DNA of 64,000 nucleotides, taken from positions 186,001 to 250,000 of the forward strand of contig NZ_JAKGBW010000003.1 of assembly GCF_021556485.1 (NCBI RefSeq), in the 5' to 3' direction. Positions 19,213 through 31,939 of the stretch are shown here, piece after piece. The notes under the pieces are model-generated. The model saw only the letters and a list, made by a program, of their open reading frames with translations. It did not search any database and had not been told where the DNA came from. How positions within the stretch are numbered: position 1 is the stretch's first letter; every line of letters begins with the position of its first letter. A program made the position numbers and the translations under genes. The stretch comes from Oceanobacillus alkalisoli (lineage in GTDB: Bacteria; Bacillota; Bacilli; Bacillales; Amphibacillaceae).

Positions 19213-20069
19213 AGAAATTTAGTAGAAGTCAAGGCCTCAATAAAACGATTCACTTGGGGAAGCTGGCGCGCATCCTCCTGGTAGCAAACCCATGTATCAC
19301 GGGTAACACTTTCCCCGGCAAGCATCAGTGGCAAATGCGGATATTCTTCCATCATAGAATCCGACACACTCTTTGGCAGAACTGCCATTCCTATTCCCTG
19401 TTTCATGAATTGCTTACATGTTTCAATCTGATCTACCGTCATCGTCTTGAGCGGTTTAATTGATGCCTGCTGATAATAAAGCCAGTTATCAACTAATTCA
19501 TGCATGCTATCATCGCTTTTAAAGGAAATCAATGGCCGTTCCTTCACACCATCTTCTGGAAATGGCTCAGTATCAAAAATATAAAGCGGGTCAGCAAATA
19601 GACGTACACAAGTGCTTTCCTTTAATTTATCGCCTCGGATAATGCAGACATCATAATTTTTATGATCAAGGCGAATATCTTCACTAATACCAGTTACAAG
19701 GTCGATTGCAACTTTTGGAAACTGATTGGTGTATGCACCGAGGATCTTTGGCAGAAAGCGTTGGCTGATAAGTGAAGAACAAGCAATCGACAAGGTACCC
19801 TGCACTTCTTTACTAGACTTCGCAAGTTTATTTAACACGTGTTCTTCCCTATCAATTACTTCTTTTGCATGTTCTAAAATAATTTCACCTGCTGGGGTGA
19901 GTTTTAAACGCTTGGATGTTCTTAGAAATATTTGTACTCCGAAATATTCTTCTATGTATTTTAAGCGCTGAGTAACAGCCGGTTGCGAAATAAGGACAAT
20001 TTTTGCAGTGCCGCGAATCGTACCTATTTCATTTAATTTGATCAACAGTTCATAATCCGTGATTTTCAT
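19203..20069 (-). CDS. LysR-family transcriptional regulator
   Basis: 288 aa. N-terminal winged helix-turn-helix with GTIRGTAKIVLISQPAVTQR and LKLTPAGEIILEHA, followed by a periplasmic-binding-like effector domain (about 90-288). The reading frame is open for 43 more codons upstream, but the ATG at 20067-20069 has AAGGGTG before it and gives the standard LysR N-terminus. Its effector and targets are not recognisable; lying upstream of ohr on the same strand suggests, but does not show, a link to peroxide stress. C-terminus is encoded by the edge of repeat A3. Confidence 0.88.
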   Translation of the reverse strand: MKITDYELLIKLNEIGTIRGTAKIVLISQPAVTQRLKYIEEYFGVQIFLRTSKRLKLTPAGEIILEHAKEVIDREEHVLNKLAKSSKEVQGTLSIACSSLISQRFLPKILGAYTNQFPKVAIDLVTGISEDIRLDHKNYDVCIIRGDKLKESTCVRLFADPLYIFDTEPFPEDGVKERPLISFKSDDSMHELVDNWLYYQQASIKPLKTMTVDQIETCKQFMKQGIGMAVLPKSVSDSMMEEYPHLPLMLAGESVTRDTWVCYQEDARQLPQVNRFIEALTSTKFLTH

Positions 20070-20261
20070 GTTAACACCCTTATTTGATTTCGATATATCT
20101 ATTATAAAGGAATCACGGCCAAGATTCAGTAAATCAGGACAGGGGAAAACTGACAGTTTCATGAATTTACATTTAACTATCGCAAAGTAGCAAAGCAAAT
20201 CACACTTATCACCTTGCTGAATATAAATAACTAGCTGTCCAAACTACGAAATTTGAGTTAA

Positions 20262-20299
20262 CAAATAAACCGAATGAAAGGGTCTCCTTTCACTCGGTC
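20262..20299 (-). terminator. Intrinsic terminator of the pyr operon
   Basis: Stem CCGAGTGAAAGG/CCTTTCATTCGG with a short loop, then TTTATTTG on minus. It begins next to the pyrE stop codon and ends the operon. Confidence 0.82.
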
Positions 20300-20906
20300 T
20301 TAGTTTAATGTATTCCGCCAGTTTAATAGCTCGTGCATTTCTTCCTTACTTAATTCACCGCTGACCGTTAATGCTTCAAGTAGTTCATCAAAATTTGTCA
20401 CGGTTTCGTGAATGAGGTTTGCTGCACGAAAGTTATCCTTTGCCTTTTCTAATCCGTAAGAAAAAATAGCTAATACACCAGCAACATCTGCCCCAGTAGC
20501 GGTAAGAGCTTTCGCAGATTGAATCGCTGAACCACCCGTCGAAATAAGATCTTCAATGACAACGACACGCTGACCTGATTCAATGATTCCTTCAATTTGA
20601 TTTCCTTTACCGTGGGCTTTCGGCTTGGAACGTACATAAACGAGTGGTAAATCAAGTGCAGTGCTTAACCATGCGGCATGAGGAATCCCTGCTGTAGCAC
20701 AACCAGCAATTACATCCGGTTTCCAATTATTTGCTTCTAATAGTGAAATAAATCCTTCTGTAACTTTTTTGCGGATGGCCGGATATGACATAATCAACCG
20801 GTTATCACAATAGATGGGTGATTTTACACCGGAAGTCCAAGTGAAATAGTTCTTCGCATTAATCTGTACTGCACGAATATCGAGTAAGTCACGCACAAGT
20901 TCTTTT

Positions 20907-20917
<11 letters not shown>
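20300..20917 (-). CDS. pyrE: Orotate phosphoribosyltransferase
   Basis: 205 aa enzyme that joins orotate to PRPP to give OMP. Seen: type I PRTase PRPP motif VVVIEDLISTGGSA, the flexible-loop segment VRSKPKAHGKGNQIEG, and N-terminal YFTWTSGVKSPIYCDNR. Overlaps pyrF by 11 bp and is the last gene of the operon, followed at once by a terminator. Confidence 0.97.
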
Positions 20918-23274
<2,357 letters not shown>

Positions 23275-23302
23275 GTTTATCCAGCCTCATTTTTGTATAT
23301 TC

Positions 23303-24589
23303 TTATGTATGAACGATGTCTGCTTCGTCCTGGTATACGACTTTTCCCTCTGCGATTGTCAGTACTGGATTTCCAACTACGTTCCAACCATTAAATGGTG
23401 TGTTTTTACCTTTTGAATAAAACGTATCTTTATCGATTGTCCATTCCTCGGTTAAATCGACGAGAACGATATCTGCAAAACCAGCGACTTCGAGGCGACC
23501 ATAAGGCAGCCCAAAAACTTCAGCTGGTTTAATCGTCAAGTAGTCAACGAGCTGCTTTAAGCTTAATTTTCCTGATTTTACTAAATGCGTGTAAAGCAGT
23601 GGAAAAGCAGTTTCGAGCCCCGTAATTCCAAAAGGCGCCTGCAAAAATCCGAGGTCTTTCTCATATTCAGCATGTGGTGCATGGTCTGTCGCTATAAAGT
23701 CGAGTGTGCCATCGAGCAACCCTTCGAGTAACGCTTCTTGATCTTCTTTTGCCCGTAATGGCGGATTCATCTTAAAGTTTGCATCATCTGATAAAATAGC
23801 TTGTTCATTTAGTATTAAATGATGTGGTGTCACTTCAGCGGTTACATTAATCCCCGCTCGCTTTGCATCACGGATGACACGCACAGATTCTTTCGTACTG
23901 ACGTGGCATACATGATAATGACACCCGGCCTTTTCAGCTAGTAGGACGTCTCTTGCAATTTGCACGGATTCACTGATTCCAGGTAGACCCGGCAAATGAA
24001 GTCGCTCACTCACTTCGCCGTCATGAACAACTCCGCCATAAACAATTGAATTATCCTCACAATGGGCCACAATCGCTTTACCAAGTTTCGCGGCACGCTT
24101 CATTGCTTGGAGCATAAGGTCTGCCGTCTGCACGCCTACACCATCATCCGTGTAGGCAAAAGCTTTCGTCAAGCTTTCTAAATCTGTAAGCTCTTTTCCT
24201 TCGAGACCTTTTGTTATGGATGCATAGGGTAGAACGCGGACAGCCGCGTCATCTTCAACCTTTGTTAGAAGATTATCTAATCTTCCCTGGTCATCTGGGA
24301 CTGGATTTGTGTTTGGCATAGCAGCAACTGTCGTAAAACCACCTCTTGCTGCCGCCTTTGTTCCCGTTTTAATCGTTTCTTTATGTTCTCCGCCGGGCTC
24401 TCTTAAATGGATATGGAGATCAATGAACCCTGGCAAGGCCAGCTTTCCTTTTCCGTCAATTACTTCATCTGTACCGATACTTAAACAGTCAGCAATTTCC
24501 GATATTTTATTACCATCAATCCGTATTTCTTTTTGAATTATTTCACCTGTTTCAGATAGCAGTTTGATATTTTTCATTAACTTTTTCAT
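23303..24589 (-). CDS. pyrC: Dihydroorotase
   Basis: 428 aa amidohydrolase that cyclises N-carbamoyl-aspartate. Zinc ligands are visible in DLHIHLREPGGE, in the HxCHVST region (CHYHVCHVSTKES) and in FIATDHAPHAEYEK. The start overlaps the end of pyrB; ATG at 24589 has GTGGGG at 8 nt, and a second in-frame ATG four codons later is possible. Type I dihydroorotase as in other Bacilli. Confidence 0.96.
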   Translation of the reverse strand: MKKLMKNIKLLSETGEIIQKEIRIDGNKISEIADCLSIGTDEVIDGKGKLALPGFIDLHIHLREPGGEHKETIKTGTKAAARGGFTTVAAMPNTNPVPDDQGRLDNLLTKVEDDAAVRVLPYASITKGLEGKELTDLESLTKAFAYTDDGVGVQTADLMLQAMKRAAKLGKAIVAHCEDNSIVYGGVVHDGEVSERLHLPGLPGISESVQIARDVLLAEKAGCHYHVCHVSTKESVRVIRDAKRAGINVTAEVTPHHLILNEQAILSDDANFKMNPPLRAKEDQEALLEGLLDGTLDFIATDHAPHAEYEKDLGFLQAPFGITGLETAFPLLYTHLVKSGKLSLKQLVDYLTIKPAEVFGLPYGRLEVAGFADIVLVDLTEEWTIDKDTFYSKGKNTPFNGWNVVGNPVLTIAEGKVVYQDEADIVHT

Positions 24590-25469
24590 TTAAAATGCCC
24601 CACTCCTTCAATAGGTTGATGATGATTGCCATTCGCACGTAAACACCATTATTCATCTGTTTAAAGATTCGTGACCGTTCACATTCGACTAAGCATGAGT
24701 CAATTTCTACTCCGCGATTAATCGGTGCCGGGTGCATGATGATTGCATTATCTTTCATCCTGCTCTCCCTCTCCTTTGTTAATCCATATTGCTTTAGATA
24801 ACCATACGTGTTCATTGAATGTTCATGACGCTCATGCTGAATCCGTAAGAGCATGACGACATCACATACTTCTACTGCTTCATCAATTGGAAGATAAGGA
24901 AATTCTAATGCGTCTCTTTCCATTCCTTGTGCTGCACTTAAATATACTTCGGCCCCAAGTTTCTGTAAGCAAGCAGCATTGGATCTTGCTACTCTGCTAT
25001 GTTTGATATCTCCGGCTATCGCAATTTTTAAGCCCTTAAATTTTTTAAATTCTTGATAAATCGTTAGTAAGTCAAGCATGGTTTGAGTCGGATGCTCTTT
25101 CGCTCCCGCTCCGCCGTTTATTAATGGAATGGACATTTTTCCTTCTAATTCTTCATACCAATCATCATCTTCGTGACGGACGACTAATAAGTCAGCTCCG
25201 ATTGCTTCAAAAGTCTTCGCTGTATCGTAAAGTGATTCTCCCTTTAATACAGCTGAATTTTGCGCGTGAAAATCCAAGTTTTCTATCCCTAATTTTCTCT
25301 CTGCTACAACGAAGCTCATTTTCGTTCTTGTACTCGGTTCAAAAAATAAGTTTGCCGCAAATAATTGCTGTTCAAGTTTGTATTCATTGCTTCGAAGCTT
25401 TTCCGCACCCTCTAAAATGGAATGAATTTCCTCTGTTGTCAATTGGTCTACTGAAATAAAATGTCTCAT
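24552..25469 (-). CDS. pyrB: Aspartate carbamoyltransferase catalytic subunit
   Basis: 305 aa enzyme joining carbamoyl phosphate to aspartate. Seen: carbamoyl-phosphate loop FFEPSTRTK, EHPTQTMLDLLTIY, DIKHSRVARSN, and HPAPINRGVEI. The frame stays open 26 codons further upstream through the attenuator terminator; those codons are rejected because MRHFISVDQLTTEEI is the family N-terminus and has GGAGGGAG before it. No regulatory subunit (pyrI) is present, as normal for Bacillus. pyrP, which lies between pyrR and pyrB in B. subtilis, is missing. Confidence 0.95.
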   Translation of the reverse strand: MRHFISVDQLTTEEIHSILEGAEKLRSNEYKLEQQLFAANLFFEPSTRTKMSFVVAERKLGIENLDFHAQNSAVLKGESLYDTAKTFEAIGADLLVVRHEDDDWYEELEGKMSIPLINGGAGAKEHPTQTMLDLLTIYQEFKKFKGLKIAIAGDIKHSRVARSNAACLQKLGAEVYLSAAQGMERDALEFPYLPIDEAVEVCDVVMLLRIQHERHEHSMNTYGYLKQYGLTKERESRMKDNAIIMHPAPINRGVEIDSCLVECERSRIFKQMNNGVYVRMAIIINLLKEWGILNEKVNEKYQTAI

Positions 25470-25508
25470 CTTTCTCCCTCCATTTTTTCGAATAGATAAT
25501 TTTGGCAT

Positions 25509-25615
25509 AAAAAAATCTTCTCGCAAAAAGGCTGCAAGAAGATACACATGTCCGCATATGTGACATGTAAAATCGCAACCTTTTAAATCTCTCTGGATTT
25601 AGTTAAAAGTTGTTT
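25509..25615 (-). promoter_or_regulatory. PyrR attenuator 2, in the pyrR-pyrB leader
   Basis: PyrR-binding loop AATCCAGAGAGATT at 25586-25599 (near-match to ARUCCNGNGAGGYU). Terminator stem ATCTTCTTGC/GCGAGAAGAT with T7 at 25509-25543. The segment AAAAGGTTGC next to the binding loop pairs with GCAGCCTTTT inside the terminator, forming the competing antiterminator. UMP-bound PyrR should stabilise the binding-loop hairpin and allow termination before pyrB. Confidence 0.88.
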
Positions 25616-25621
25616 CGTTAT

Positions 25622-26179
<558 letters not shown>

Positions 26180-26198
26180 CTATGTTCTCCATATAAAT

Positions 26199-26285
26199 AA
26201 TCCCTTTTTCACATGAGGAAAAAGGGATTGATACAATGACAGCATTTTTGCCGATCCTTTTTAGCCTCACAGGACTATGATTAAA
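26199..26285 (-). promoter_or_regulatory. PyrR attenuator 1, in the pyrR leader
   Basis: AGTCCTGTGAGGCT at 26263-26276 is an exact match to the PyrR RNA site consensus ARUCCNGNGAGGYU. Terminator stem AATCCCTTTTTC/GAAAAAGGGATT lies at 26199-26229, with only a weak following T-run (ATTTAT). AAAAAGGAT after the site can pair with ATCCCTTTTT of the terminator, giving the antiterminator. Confidence 0.88.
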
Positions 26286-26304
26286 GGTCTTCTTATTTCT
26301 ATAC

Positions 26305-26333
26305 ATTATTTCAAACTTTGATTAACATGTCAA
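26305..26333 (-). promoter_or_regulatory. Sigma-A promoter of pyrR
   Basis: TTGACA at 26328-26333, 17-bp spacer, AATAAT at 26305-26310. The -35 hexamer overlaps the rluD stop codon (TAT-TGA-CA). Start of transcription would be about 20 nt before attenuator 1. Confidence 0.75.
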
Positions 26334-27241
26334 TACATTTTTTCAATTATTTTTAACGCATCTTGAAAATAAGTCGGTATCTCTGATTCAAATTGCATCC
26401 ATTTGCCTGATATCGGATGGGTAAAGCCAACCTTCTTTGCATGCAGTGCCTGCCCGCCTAAATCAATCGTCTTTCTTGGACCGTATAGTGGATCTCCAAC
26501 AAGCGGATAACCAATATATCTCATATGCACACGAATTTGATGGGTTCTCCCGGTCTCTAGCTCGCATTCAATAAAAGAATAATCCGGGAAGTGTTTCAGT
26601 ACTTGAAAATTGGTTACAGCCGACTTGCCGTTATCAACGACTGCCATCCGCTGTCTATTCTTTGGATCTCTACCAATTGGAGCGTCAATGATTCCTGTTT
26701 CATGAGGGATTTCCCCGTGGACAAGTGCAATGTACTTTCTTTCCACTTCCCGATTAGCAAGCTGCTCAGATAAGCCGATATGCGCCTGATCATGCTTTGC
26801 AACGATTAAGAGCCCACTTGTATCTTTATCTATCCGGTGGACAATCCCCGGCCGTTCCACTCCATTAATGCCAGATAGGTCGTTACAGTGATAGAGTAAA
26901 GCATTCACTAAAGTTCCCGAACCGTGCCCTACTGACGGGTGAACAACCATACCACGCGGTTTATTGACTACGAGCAAATCACTGTCCTCATATATTACAT
27001 CAAGCGGTATGTTTTCCGCTTCAATTTCAAGTGCTTTTACTTCAGGGATTTGCCACTCGATTATATCCCCTTCTTCGCATTTATAATTTGCTTTAACTTG
27101 TCTGTCATTCACCTTTACGTAACCTTCTGCAATCCACGTCTGGATTTGCGATCTGGAACGTTCCGGATTTACATCAGATAACAGCTTATCAATTCTTATT
27201 TTGTTTTGTTCAGGAGCTACCGTATGGTTATAAAAACTCAT
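26330..27241 (-). CDS. Pseudouridine synthase, RluD family (YlyB)
   Basis: 303 aa. N-terminal S4 RNA-binding domain ([20 protein letters not shown]) and catalytic domain with [15 protein letters not shown] containing the catalytic Asp, plus [20 protein letters not shown]. Probably modifies 23S rRNA; exact uridines are not deducible. It overlaps lspA by 4 bp, the conserved lspA-ylyB arrangement upstream of pyrR in Bacillus. Confidence 0.94.
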   Translation of the reverse strand: MSFYNHTVAPEQNKIRIDKLLSDVNPERSRSQIQTWIAEGYVKVNDRQVKANYKCEEGDIIEWQIPEVKALEIEAENIPLDVIYEDSDLLVVNKPRGMVVHPSVGHGSGTLVNALLYHCNDLSGINGVERPGIVHRIDKDTSGLLIVAKHDQAHIGLSEQLANREVERKYIALVHGEIPHETGIIDAPIGRDPKNRQRMAVVDNGKSAVTNFQVLKHFPDYSFIECELETGRTHQIRVHMRYIGYPLVGDPLYGPRKTIDLGGQALHAKKVGFTHPISGKWMQFESEIPTYFQDALKIIEKMY

Positions 27242-27717
27242 GCCTTTTTCTTTTCCTTCCTTTTTTCATTTCTTTCTTCTATAATTGTTACAATAATAAT
27301 GAGGACAACACCAATTGTCAGTGCAGAATCTGCTACATTAAAAATAGGGAAATTATAATTAAAGATAGTAAAGTCTGCAAAGTCCACAACTTCTTGTCTG
27401 AACAACCGATCAATGAAATTACCAATCGCTCCTCCAATAATAATTCCTAAAGAGATTCCGAGCAATTTATTGTCCCTGGCGTATTTATGCAGATAGTAAA
27501 CAGCAGCCCCGATAAAGATGAGGGTAATAATATAGAAGAAAATCATTTGTCCTTGTAAAATCCCCCAAGCTGCTCCACTATTACGGTGTGAAGTTAAATG
27601 AAAGAATCCATCAATGATAGGAATACTTTCTCCAAGTTCCATATTGATGATAACAAGCCACTTTGTAATTTGATCCAGCACAATAATCGCAAGTGCGATG
27701 AGATAATATGTCAGCAT
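27238..27717 (-). CDS. lspA: Lipoprotein signal peptidase (signal peptidase II)
   Basis: 159 aa membrane aspartyl protease that removes signal peptides from prolipoproteins. Four transmembrane segments; conserved NSGAAWG, catalytic Asp in [12 protein letters not shown] and second Asp in [11 protein letters not shown]. Very basic C-terminus. Overlaps rluD by 4 bp. The gap upstream to ileS is occupied by a terminator and repeat B5. Confidence 0.96.
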   Translation of the reverse strand: MLTYYLIALAIIVLDQITKWLVIINMELGESIPIIDGFFHLTSHRNSGAAWGILQGQMIFFYIITLIFIGAAVYYLHKYARDNKLLGISLGIIIGGAIGNFIDRLFRQEVVDFADFTIFNYNFPIFNVADSALTIGVVLIIIVTIIEERNEKRKEKKKA

Positions 27718-27813
27718 GCAGCAATCCTCCGAATAAATGCTTCGATTAAAATTTTTCCTTTATTTATCTTATACTCTCCAGACACGAAACACAAGATTAA
27801 GCATAGCTTACAG

Positions 27814-27852
27814 ATTAAAAAGACTGCTCCTTCAAGTAGAAAGAGCAGTCTT
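27814..27852 (-). terminator. Terminator downstream of ileS
   Basis: Perfect stem AAGACTGCTC/GAGCAGTCTT with a loop of about 13 nt and a short T-run on minus. It lies beyond repeat B5, so an ileS transcript would carry the whole repeat in its 3' UTR. Confidence 0.75.
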
Positions 27853-27907
27853 GATATTAACTAACGTGGGGAACTATATAATAAATATGCAGTTGACAAC
27901 TAAAGTT

Positions 27908-28256
27908 GCTAGCATTATCCACGTCGGCTCTGCGCCCAGCAACTAGCAGATCTTTTGGTGGGGCGAGCAGTGTGCTGTCCCAAACTTCCCACTCCTCCAA
28001 TCGATAAGGAAGACTCGGCCGTTCGGTCTTTGTGAGGCTTAGTCGCACTTATACCCTTGTGGTGAAAGTCAACATCAACTCACTATCTTCGCCTGAGTTT
28101 CCTTTATCTCAAAGAGAAGAATGGAAGTTCGATTAAGTTCACCCCATCCTGGAAGGCACAGTTTGTACGTTGCTACGACGCACAGAATGTGCTAGTACAG
28201 GCATTACGAAGACGATCGCGTACTTAGCCTGTAAGGGCGCTTCTGTCTTTGTTTTA
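27908..28256 (-). repeat. Family B long repeat, copy B5
   Basis: About 345 bp, forward on minus. It starts directly at the ileS stop codon (TAA-AACAAAGACAG), and ends GTGGATAATGCTAGC. Over about 325 bp it matches B4 with only some ten differences, including both inserted modules. It has the same paired ends AAACT/AGTTT. With the terminator at 27814-27852 it fills the 536-bp gap between ileS and lspA. Confidence 0.88.
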
Positions 28257-31004
28257 ACCTTCATAATGTTCTTTAACAACAGATGCACAGCGTGTGCAAA
28301 GTGTTGGGTGATCTTGGTCCTCTCCAACTGTTTCGGATGATACCCAGCAACGTTCACATTTTTCACCAGGATGTACTTCTACAAGTACATTTACATAGCG
28401 ATATTCTTTCGCTTTTGGCTCTTCATCTTTGATTGTTGCTTCGGAAACGATCAAATATTGATGGAGGTATTCCATCGATTCCAATACTTTTTTCGTTTCT
28501 TCATCCCGTGGAATCAATGTCACTTTCGCTTCTAATGGTTTGCCAATTAGTTTGTCATTTCTTGCTTCTTCCAGTGCTTTCAAGACATCATCACGCACAT
28601 TCATGAATTGATCCCATTTTGCTTTGTCTAAGCCTTTAATTTCTCTTGGTTCTGGAATATCAGTCAACTGGACATATTCCTCTTTGACTCCCGGCACATA
28701 TTCCCAAACTTCTTCAGCTGTGTGCGGAATAATCGGTGTAAGCACCTTAACAAGTGTCGTTAAGATTTCATAGTAGGCTGTTTGAATACTGCGTCTACGC
28801 TTATCATCTGGTTTTTCGATATAAAGAATATCTTTTGCAAAGTCCAGATAGAAAGAACTTAAATCTACCGAACAGAAGTTATGGACTTCATGGAAGATCG
28901 GTGAGTACTCATACACCTCATAAGATTTGCGTGCATCCGCTAGTACTTCCTGCAGGCGAGTCAGCATGAATAGATCAATCTCTTCCATTTCAGATTCAGG
29001 TACCTTATCTGTTGCAGGGTCAAAATCAGCTAAGTTTGCCAGCATGAAACGGAATGTATTTCTGATCTTCCGGTATGCTTCTGATGTTTGTTTGAGAATA
29101 TCATCTGAGATTCTAACGTCTGCCTGATAATCGACAGATGCAACCCAGAGACGTAAAATGTCTGCACCTAATTGCTTCAACACTTTTCCTGGAACGATGA
29201 CGTTTCCTAATGATTTACTCATCTTCCTGCCATCACCATCAAGTACAAATCCATGGCTGACAATTGATTTATAAGGTGCTTTGCCAGTTACAGCAACAGC
29301 TGTTGAGATGGATGAGTTGAACCAACCACGATATTGGTCACTACCCTCTAAATAAATGTCTGCTGGTCGGCGGTGATCTTCACGATTCATCAAAACTCCT
29401 TCATGTGTTGAACCGGAGTCAAACCAAACGTCCATAATATCCGTTTCTTTCGTAAATTCCCCATTCGGACTATGCGGGGAAGTAAATCCTTCTGGCAGCA
29501 GATCTTTTGCTTCTTTTTCAAACCAAATATTGGAACCATGCTCTCTAAACAGCTCAGATACATGATTAATCGTTTCTTCCGTAATGATTGGTGTATGATC
29601 CTCCCCATAAAACACTGGAATTGGCACACCCCAAGTCCGCTGTCTTGAAATAACCCAATCTTCACGATCTCTTACCATATTATACAGACGAGTTTCTCCC
29701 CATTTCGGGAACCATTCGACATTTTTAATTTCTTCCAGAATATCTTGACGGAAATCTTTGATCGATGCAAACCATTGTGGTGTTGCACGGAAAATTGTCG
29801 GTTTCTTCGTCCGCCAATCATGAGGATAGGAGTGCGTAATGAAAGTAAGCTTTAATAATGCACCGACTTCCTCTAATTTTTCAGTAATTGCTTTATTCGC
29901 TTTATCATAGAACATTCCTTCAAAGCCTGGTGCTTCGTCTGTGAATACTCCGCGATCATCGATTGGAGATAATGCATCAAGTTCATAACGCTGAGCTACA
30001 TAAAAGTCATCTTCCCCGTGGCCTGGTGCAGTATGAACACAACCAGTACCAGCTTCTGTCGTTACATGATCGCCAAGCATGACAAGTGAATCACGGTCAT
30101 AGAATGGATGTTTTGCGACGACTTTATCAATTTCCTGCCCCTTAAACTGTTTAACGACTTGTGGATTATTCCACTCCAATTCTTCAGCAACCGCCTCAAG
30201 CAATGATTCTGCTACAACATATTTTTCGTTACCCACTTCTGCTACAACATATTCCAGGTCTGGGTGAACACTGATTCCAAGGTTGGCTGGTAGTGTCCAT
30301 GGTGTCGTGGTCCAAATAACGATTTTTTCATCTTCATTTAACACCCCTTTTCCATCTTTCACTTCGAATGTGACATAAATGGATGGGGACCGCTTATCAT
30401 AATATTCGATTTCCGCTTCTGCAAGTGCTGACTCAGAAGATGGAGACCAGTTGACTGGCTTTAACCCTTTATAAATGTAACCTTTTTTTGCCATTTCACC
30501 GAACACTTTAATTTGAGCAGCTTCAAAGTCTTTTGTGAGTGTAATATAAGGATTATCCCAATCACCACGAACTCCTAATGATTTAAATTGTGTGCGTTGG
30601 TTGTCAATTTGCTCTAAAGCATACTCTTCACAAAGCTTACGGAATTCTGGAATAGGGATTTCCTTCCGGTTAATCTTTTTCTTTTTTGTAAGTGCAGTTT
30701 CAATCGGCAAGCCATGCGTATCCCAACCAGGAATATATGGTGTATGGTAGCCGGTCATCGACTTGTAACGAACGATGAAGTCTTTTAAGATTTTATTCAA
30801 GGCATGCCCGATATGCAAGTCACCATTCGCATATGGTGGTCCATCGTGCAGAATAAATAATGGTCGGCCTTTCGTACGTTCTTGTACTTTCTCATAGATA
30901 TGATTATCTTCCCATTGTTCGCGACGAACAGGTTCTTTATTTGGTAAGTTTCCGCGCATCGGAAACTTTGTTTTTGGCATCAATAATGTTTCTTTATAAT
31001 CCAT
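28254..31004 (-). CDS. ileS: Isoleucyl-tRNA synthetase
   Basis: 916 aa class I synthetase. Seen: HIGH motif in [15 protein letters not shown], editing (CP1) domain, KMSKS motif in [11 protein letters not shown], and a C-terminal zinc finger [12 protein letters not shown] with [12 protein letters not shown]. This is the bacterial type with the zinc domain. AAGGAGGAAATACATA precedes the ATG. Expression should be controlled by the upstream T-box; a family C repeat lies between the T-box and the coding region. Confidence 0.97.
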   Translation of the reverse strand: MDYKETLLMPKTKFPMRGNLPNKEPVRREQWEDNHIYEKVQERTKGRPLFILHDGPPYANGDLHIGHALNKILKDFIVRYKSMTGYHTPYIPGWDTHGLPIETALTKKKKINRKEIPIPEFRKLCEEYALEQIDNQRTQFKSLGVRGDWDNPYITLTKDFEAAQIKVFGEMAKKGYIYKGLKPVNWSPSSESALAEAEIEYYDKRSPSIYVTFEVKDGKGVLNEDEKIVIWTTTPWTLPANLGISVHPDLEYVVAEVGNEKYVVAESLLEAVAEELEWNNPQVVKQFKGQEIDKVVAKHPFYDRDSLVMLGDHVTTEAGTGCVHTAPGHGEDDFYVAQRYELDALSPIDDRGVFTDEAPGFEGMFYDKANKAITEKLEEVGALLKLTFITHSYPHDWRTKKPTIFRATPQWFASIKDFRQDILEEIKNVEWFPKWGETRLYNMVRDREDWVISRQRTWGVPIPVFYGEDHTPIITEETINHVSELFREHGSNIWFEKEAKDLLPEGFTSPHSPNGEFTKETDIMDVWFDSGSTHEGVLMNREDHRRPADIYLEGSDQYRGWFNSSISTAVAVTGKAPYKSIVSHGFVLDGDGRKMSKSLGNVIVPGKVLKQLGADILRLWVASVDYQADVRISDDILKQTSEAYRKIRNTFRFMLANLADFDPATDKVPESEMEEIDLFMLTRLQEVLADARKSYEVYEYSPIFHEVHNFCSVDLSSFYLDFAKDILYIEKPDDKRRRSIQTAYYEILTTLVKVLTPIIPHTAEEVWEYVPGVKEEYVQLTDIPEPREIKGLDKAKWDQFMNVRDDVLKALEEARNDKLIGKPLEAKVTLIPRDEETKKVLESMEYLHQYLIVSEATIKDEEPKAKEYRYVNVLVEVHPGEKCERCWVSSETVGEDQDHPTLCTRCASVVKEHYEG

Positions 31005-31097
31005 TATGTATTTCCTCCTTCAAATTCGCTTCAGCATAATTTATAAAACAGATCATCATAACCCAACTTTCACAGTTTGGAACAACAAGATATTCCC

Positions 31098-31612
31098 TTC
31101 ATTCAGCGTGAGTGATTTGGCTCGTTCACTTATTCAGAGCGCCAATCCGCCGTTCAATTGCCCGGGGGACGGATGCGCATCCTTAGGCACTGCTAGAGCT
31201 CCTCGGGCTGCCGCCCTGCGGGGTCTCCAGGCTCGTGCTATTCCCGCAGGAGTCACCGTCCACCGGACAACTGAACTGGTAGGGGTGATTATTGTTAATC
31301 GCATATACTCCAGGGCTATATCACGATAAAAATTATATCTTTGGAATAATAAACAGTGATCTAAATTTGACCTTTCCTGGGAGCAGTCCAGACACCTCGA
31401 GACTCCTGCGGGAGGCCGGCTAAGAACTCACGTCCTGTGACCAACGCCGGCATTAGAACTTCCTGTTCGGAGGTAAGCTTGGTGAGACCCCGCAGCGGGC
31501 TTGCCTGCGTGGAGGCTCACCAGCCGCTCAGCAGGTGCGAGAGGTGTCTGGACTGCGGACCTCCAGTAGAAAGTTTCGGAGTTTGGCACACTTACGCTGA
31601 CTGAAAGCAATT
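31098..31612 (-). repeat. Family C composite repeat, copy C2, in the ileS leader
   Basis: About 515 bp, forward on minus, from CAGTCAGCGTAAGTGTGCC near 31610 to CACTCACGCTGAATG near 31098. Contains alpha (GTCCAGACACCTC and complement) and beta (GTTGCCCGGGGGACGG and complement) hairpins, and in the alpha loop the module CTAAGAACTCACGTCCTGTG ... CATTAGAACTTCCTGTTCGG. With flanks it occupies 31005-31635 between the T-box terminator and ileS. Confidence 0.85.
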
Positions 31613-31638
31613 GTCTTTTGTATGAAAGTTGCGTGGTA

Positions 31639-31675
31639 ATAAAAAAGTCCTCTCTATCCCAAAAGGGACGAGAAG
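31639..31675 (-). terminator. T-box regulated terminator
   Basis: Stem AGTCTTCTCGTCCC/GGGATAGAGAGGACT (one offset base), loop TTTT, then TTTTTTATTA on minus. The alternative antiterminator would use the upstream T-box sequence at 31679-31690. Confidence 0.88.
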
Positions 31676-31898
31676 ACTCGCGGTACCACCCTTATAAATT
31701 TAAATAACATATTTAAATTCACTCAAGAATCTCTTAACGGTGATGAGCCGGCCACTATTACTGTCATTTCATAGTGGATACATCAGGAGTGATTTTCTAA
31801 AAGTTATCTGTATCAGGCTTGCACCGATCCCTGACTCGCTTATCAGACATTTGCTTTTATACTGTCTCCGTCATTGTATGTTTCACATAATGTTTACT
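31676..31898 (-). ncRNA. T-box leader of ileS
   Basis: T-box core GGTGGTACCGCG at 31679-31690, which pairs with the uncharged tRNA end through UGGN. Stem I holds AGCGAGTCAGGGATCGGTG distal elements and GAAAATCACTCC, in which ATC (31791-31793) is the likely isoleucine specifier. Uncharged tRNA-Ile should favour antitermination and ileS expression. The codon assignment is by position in the motif and fits the downstream gene. Confidence 0.9.
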
Positions 31899-31905
31899 TG
31901 TATGA

Positions 31906-31934
31906 ATTATATGTAAAAATTCCGTTGACGTCAA
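31906..31934 (-). promoter_or_regulatory. Sigma-A promoter of ileS
   Basis: TTGACG at 31929-31934, 17-bp spacer, perfect TATAAT at 31906-31911. It starts five bases beyond the divIVA stop, so ileS is transcribed independently. Confidence 0.85.
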
Positions 31935-31939
31935 GCCTG

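Noticed and set aside
25470-25547. 26-codon N-terminal extension of pyrB
   Set aside because: The extension is a translation of the PyrR attenuator terminator; the later ATG matches aspartate carbamoyltransferases.
31428-31610. 60 aa frame inside repeat C2
   Set aside because: Same repeat sequence as C4; no start signal.
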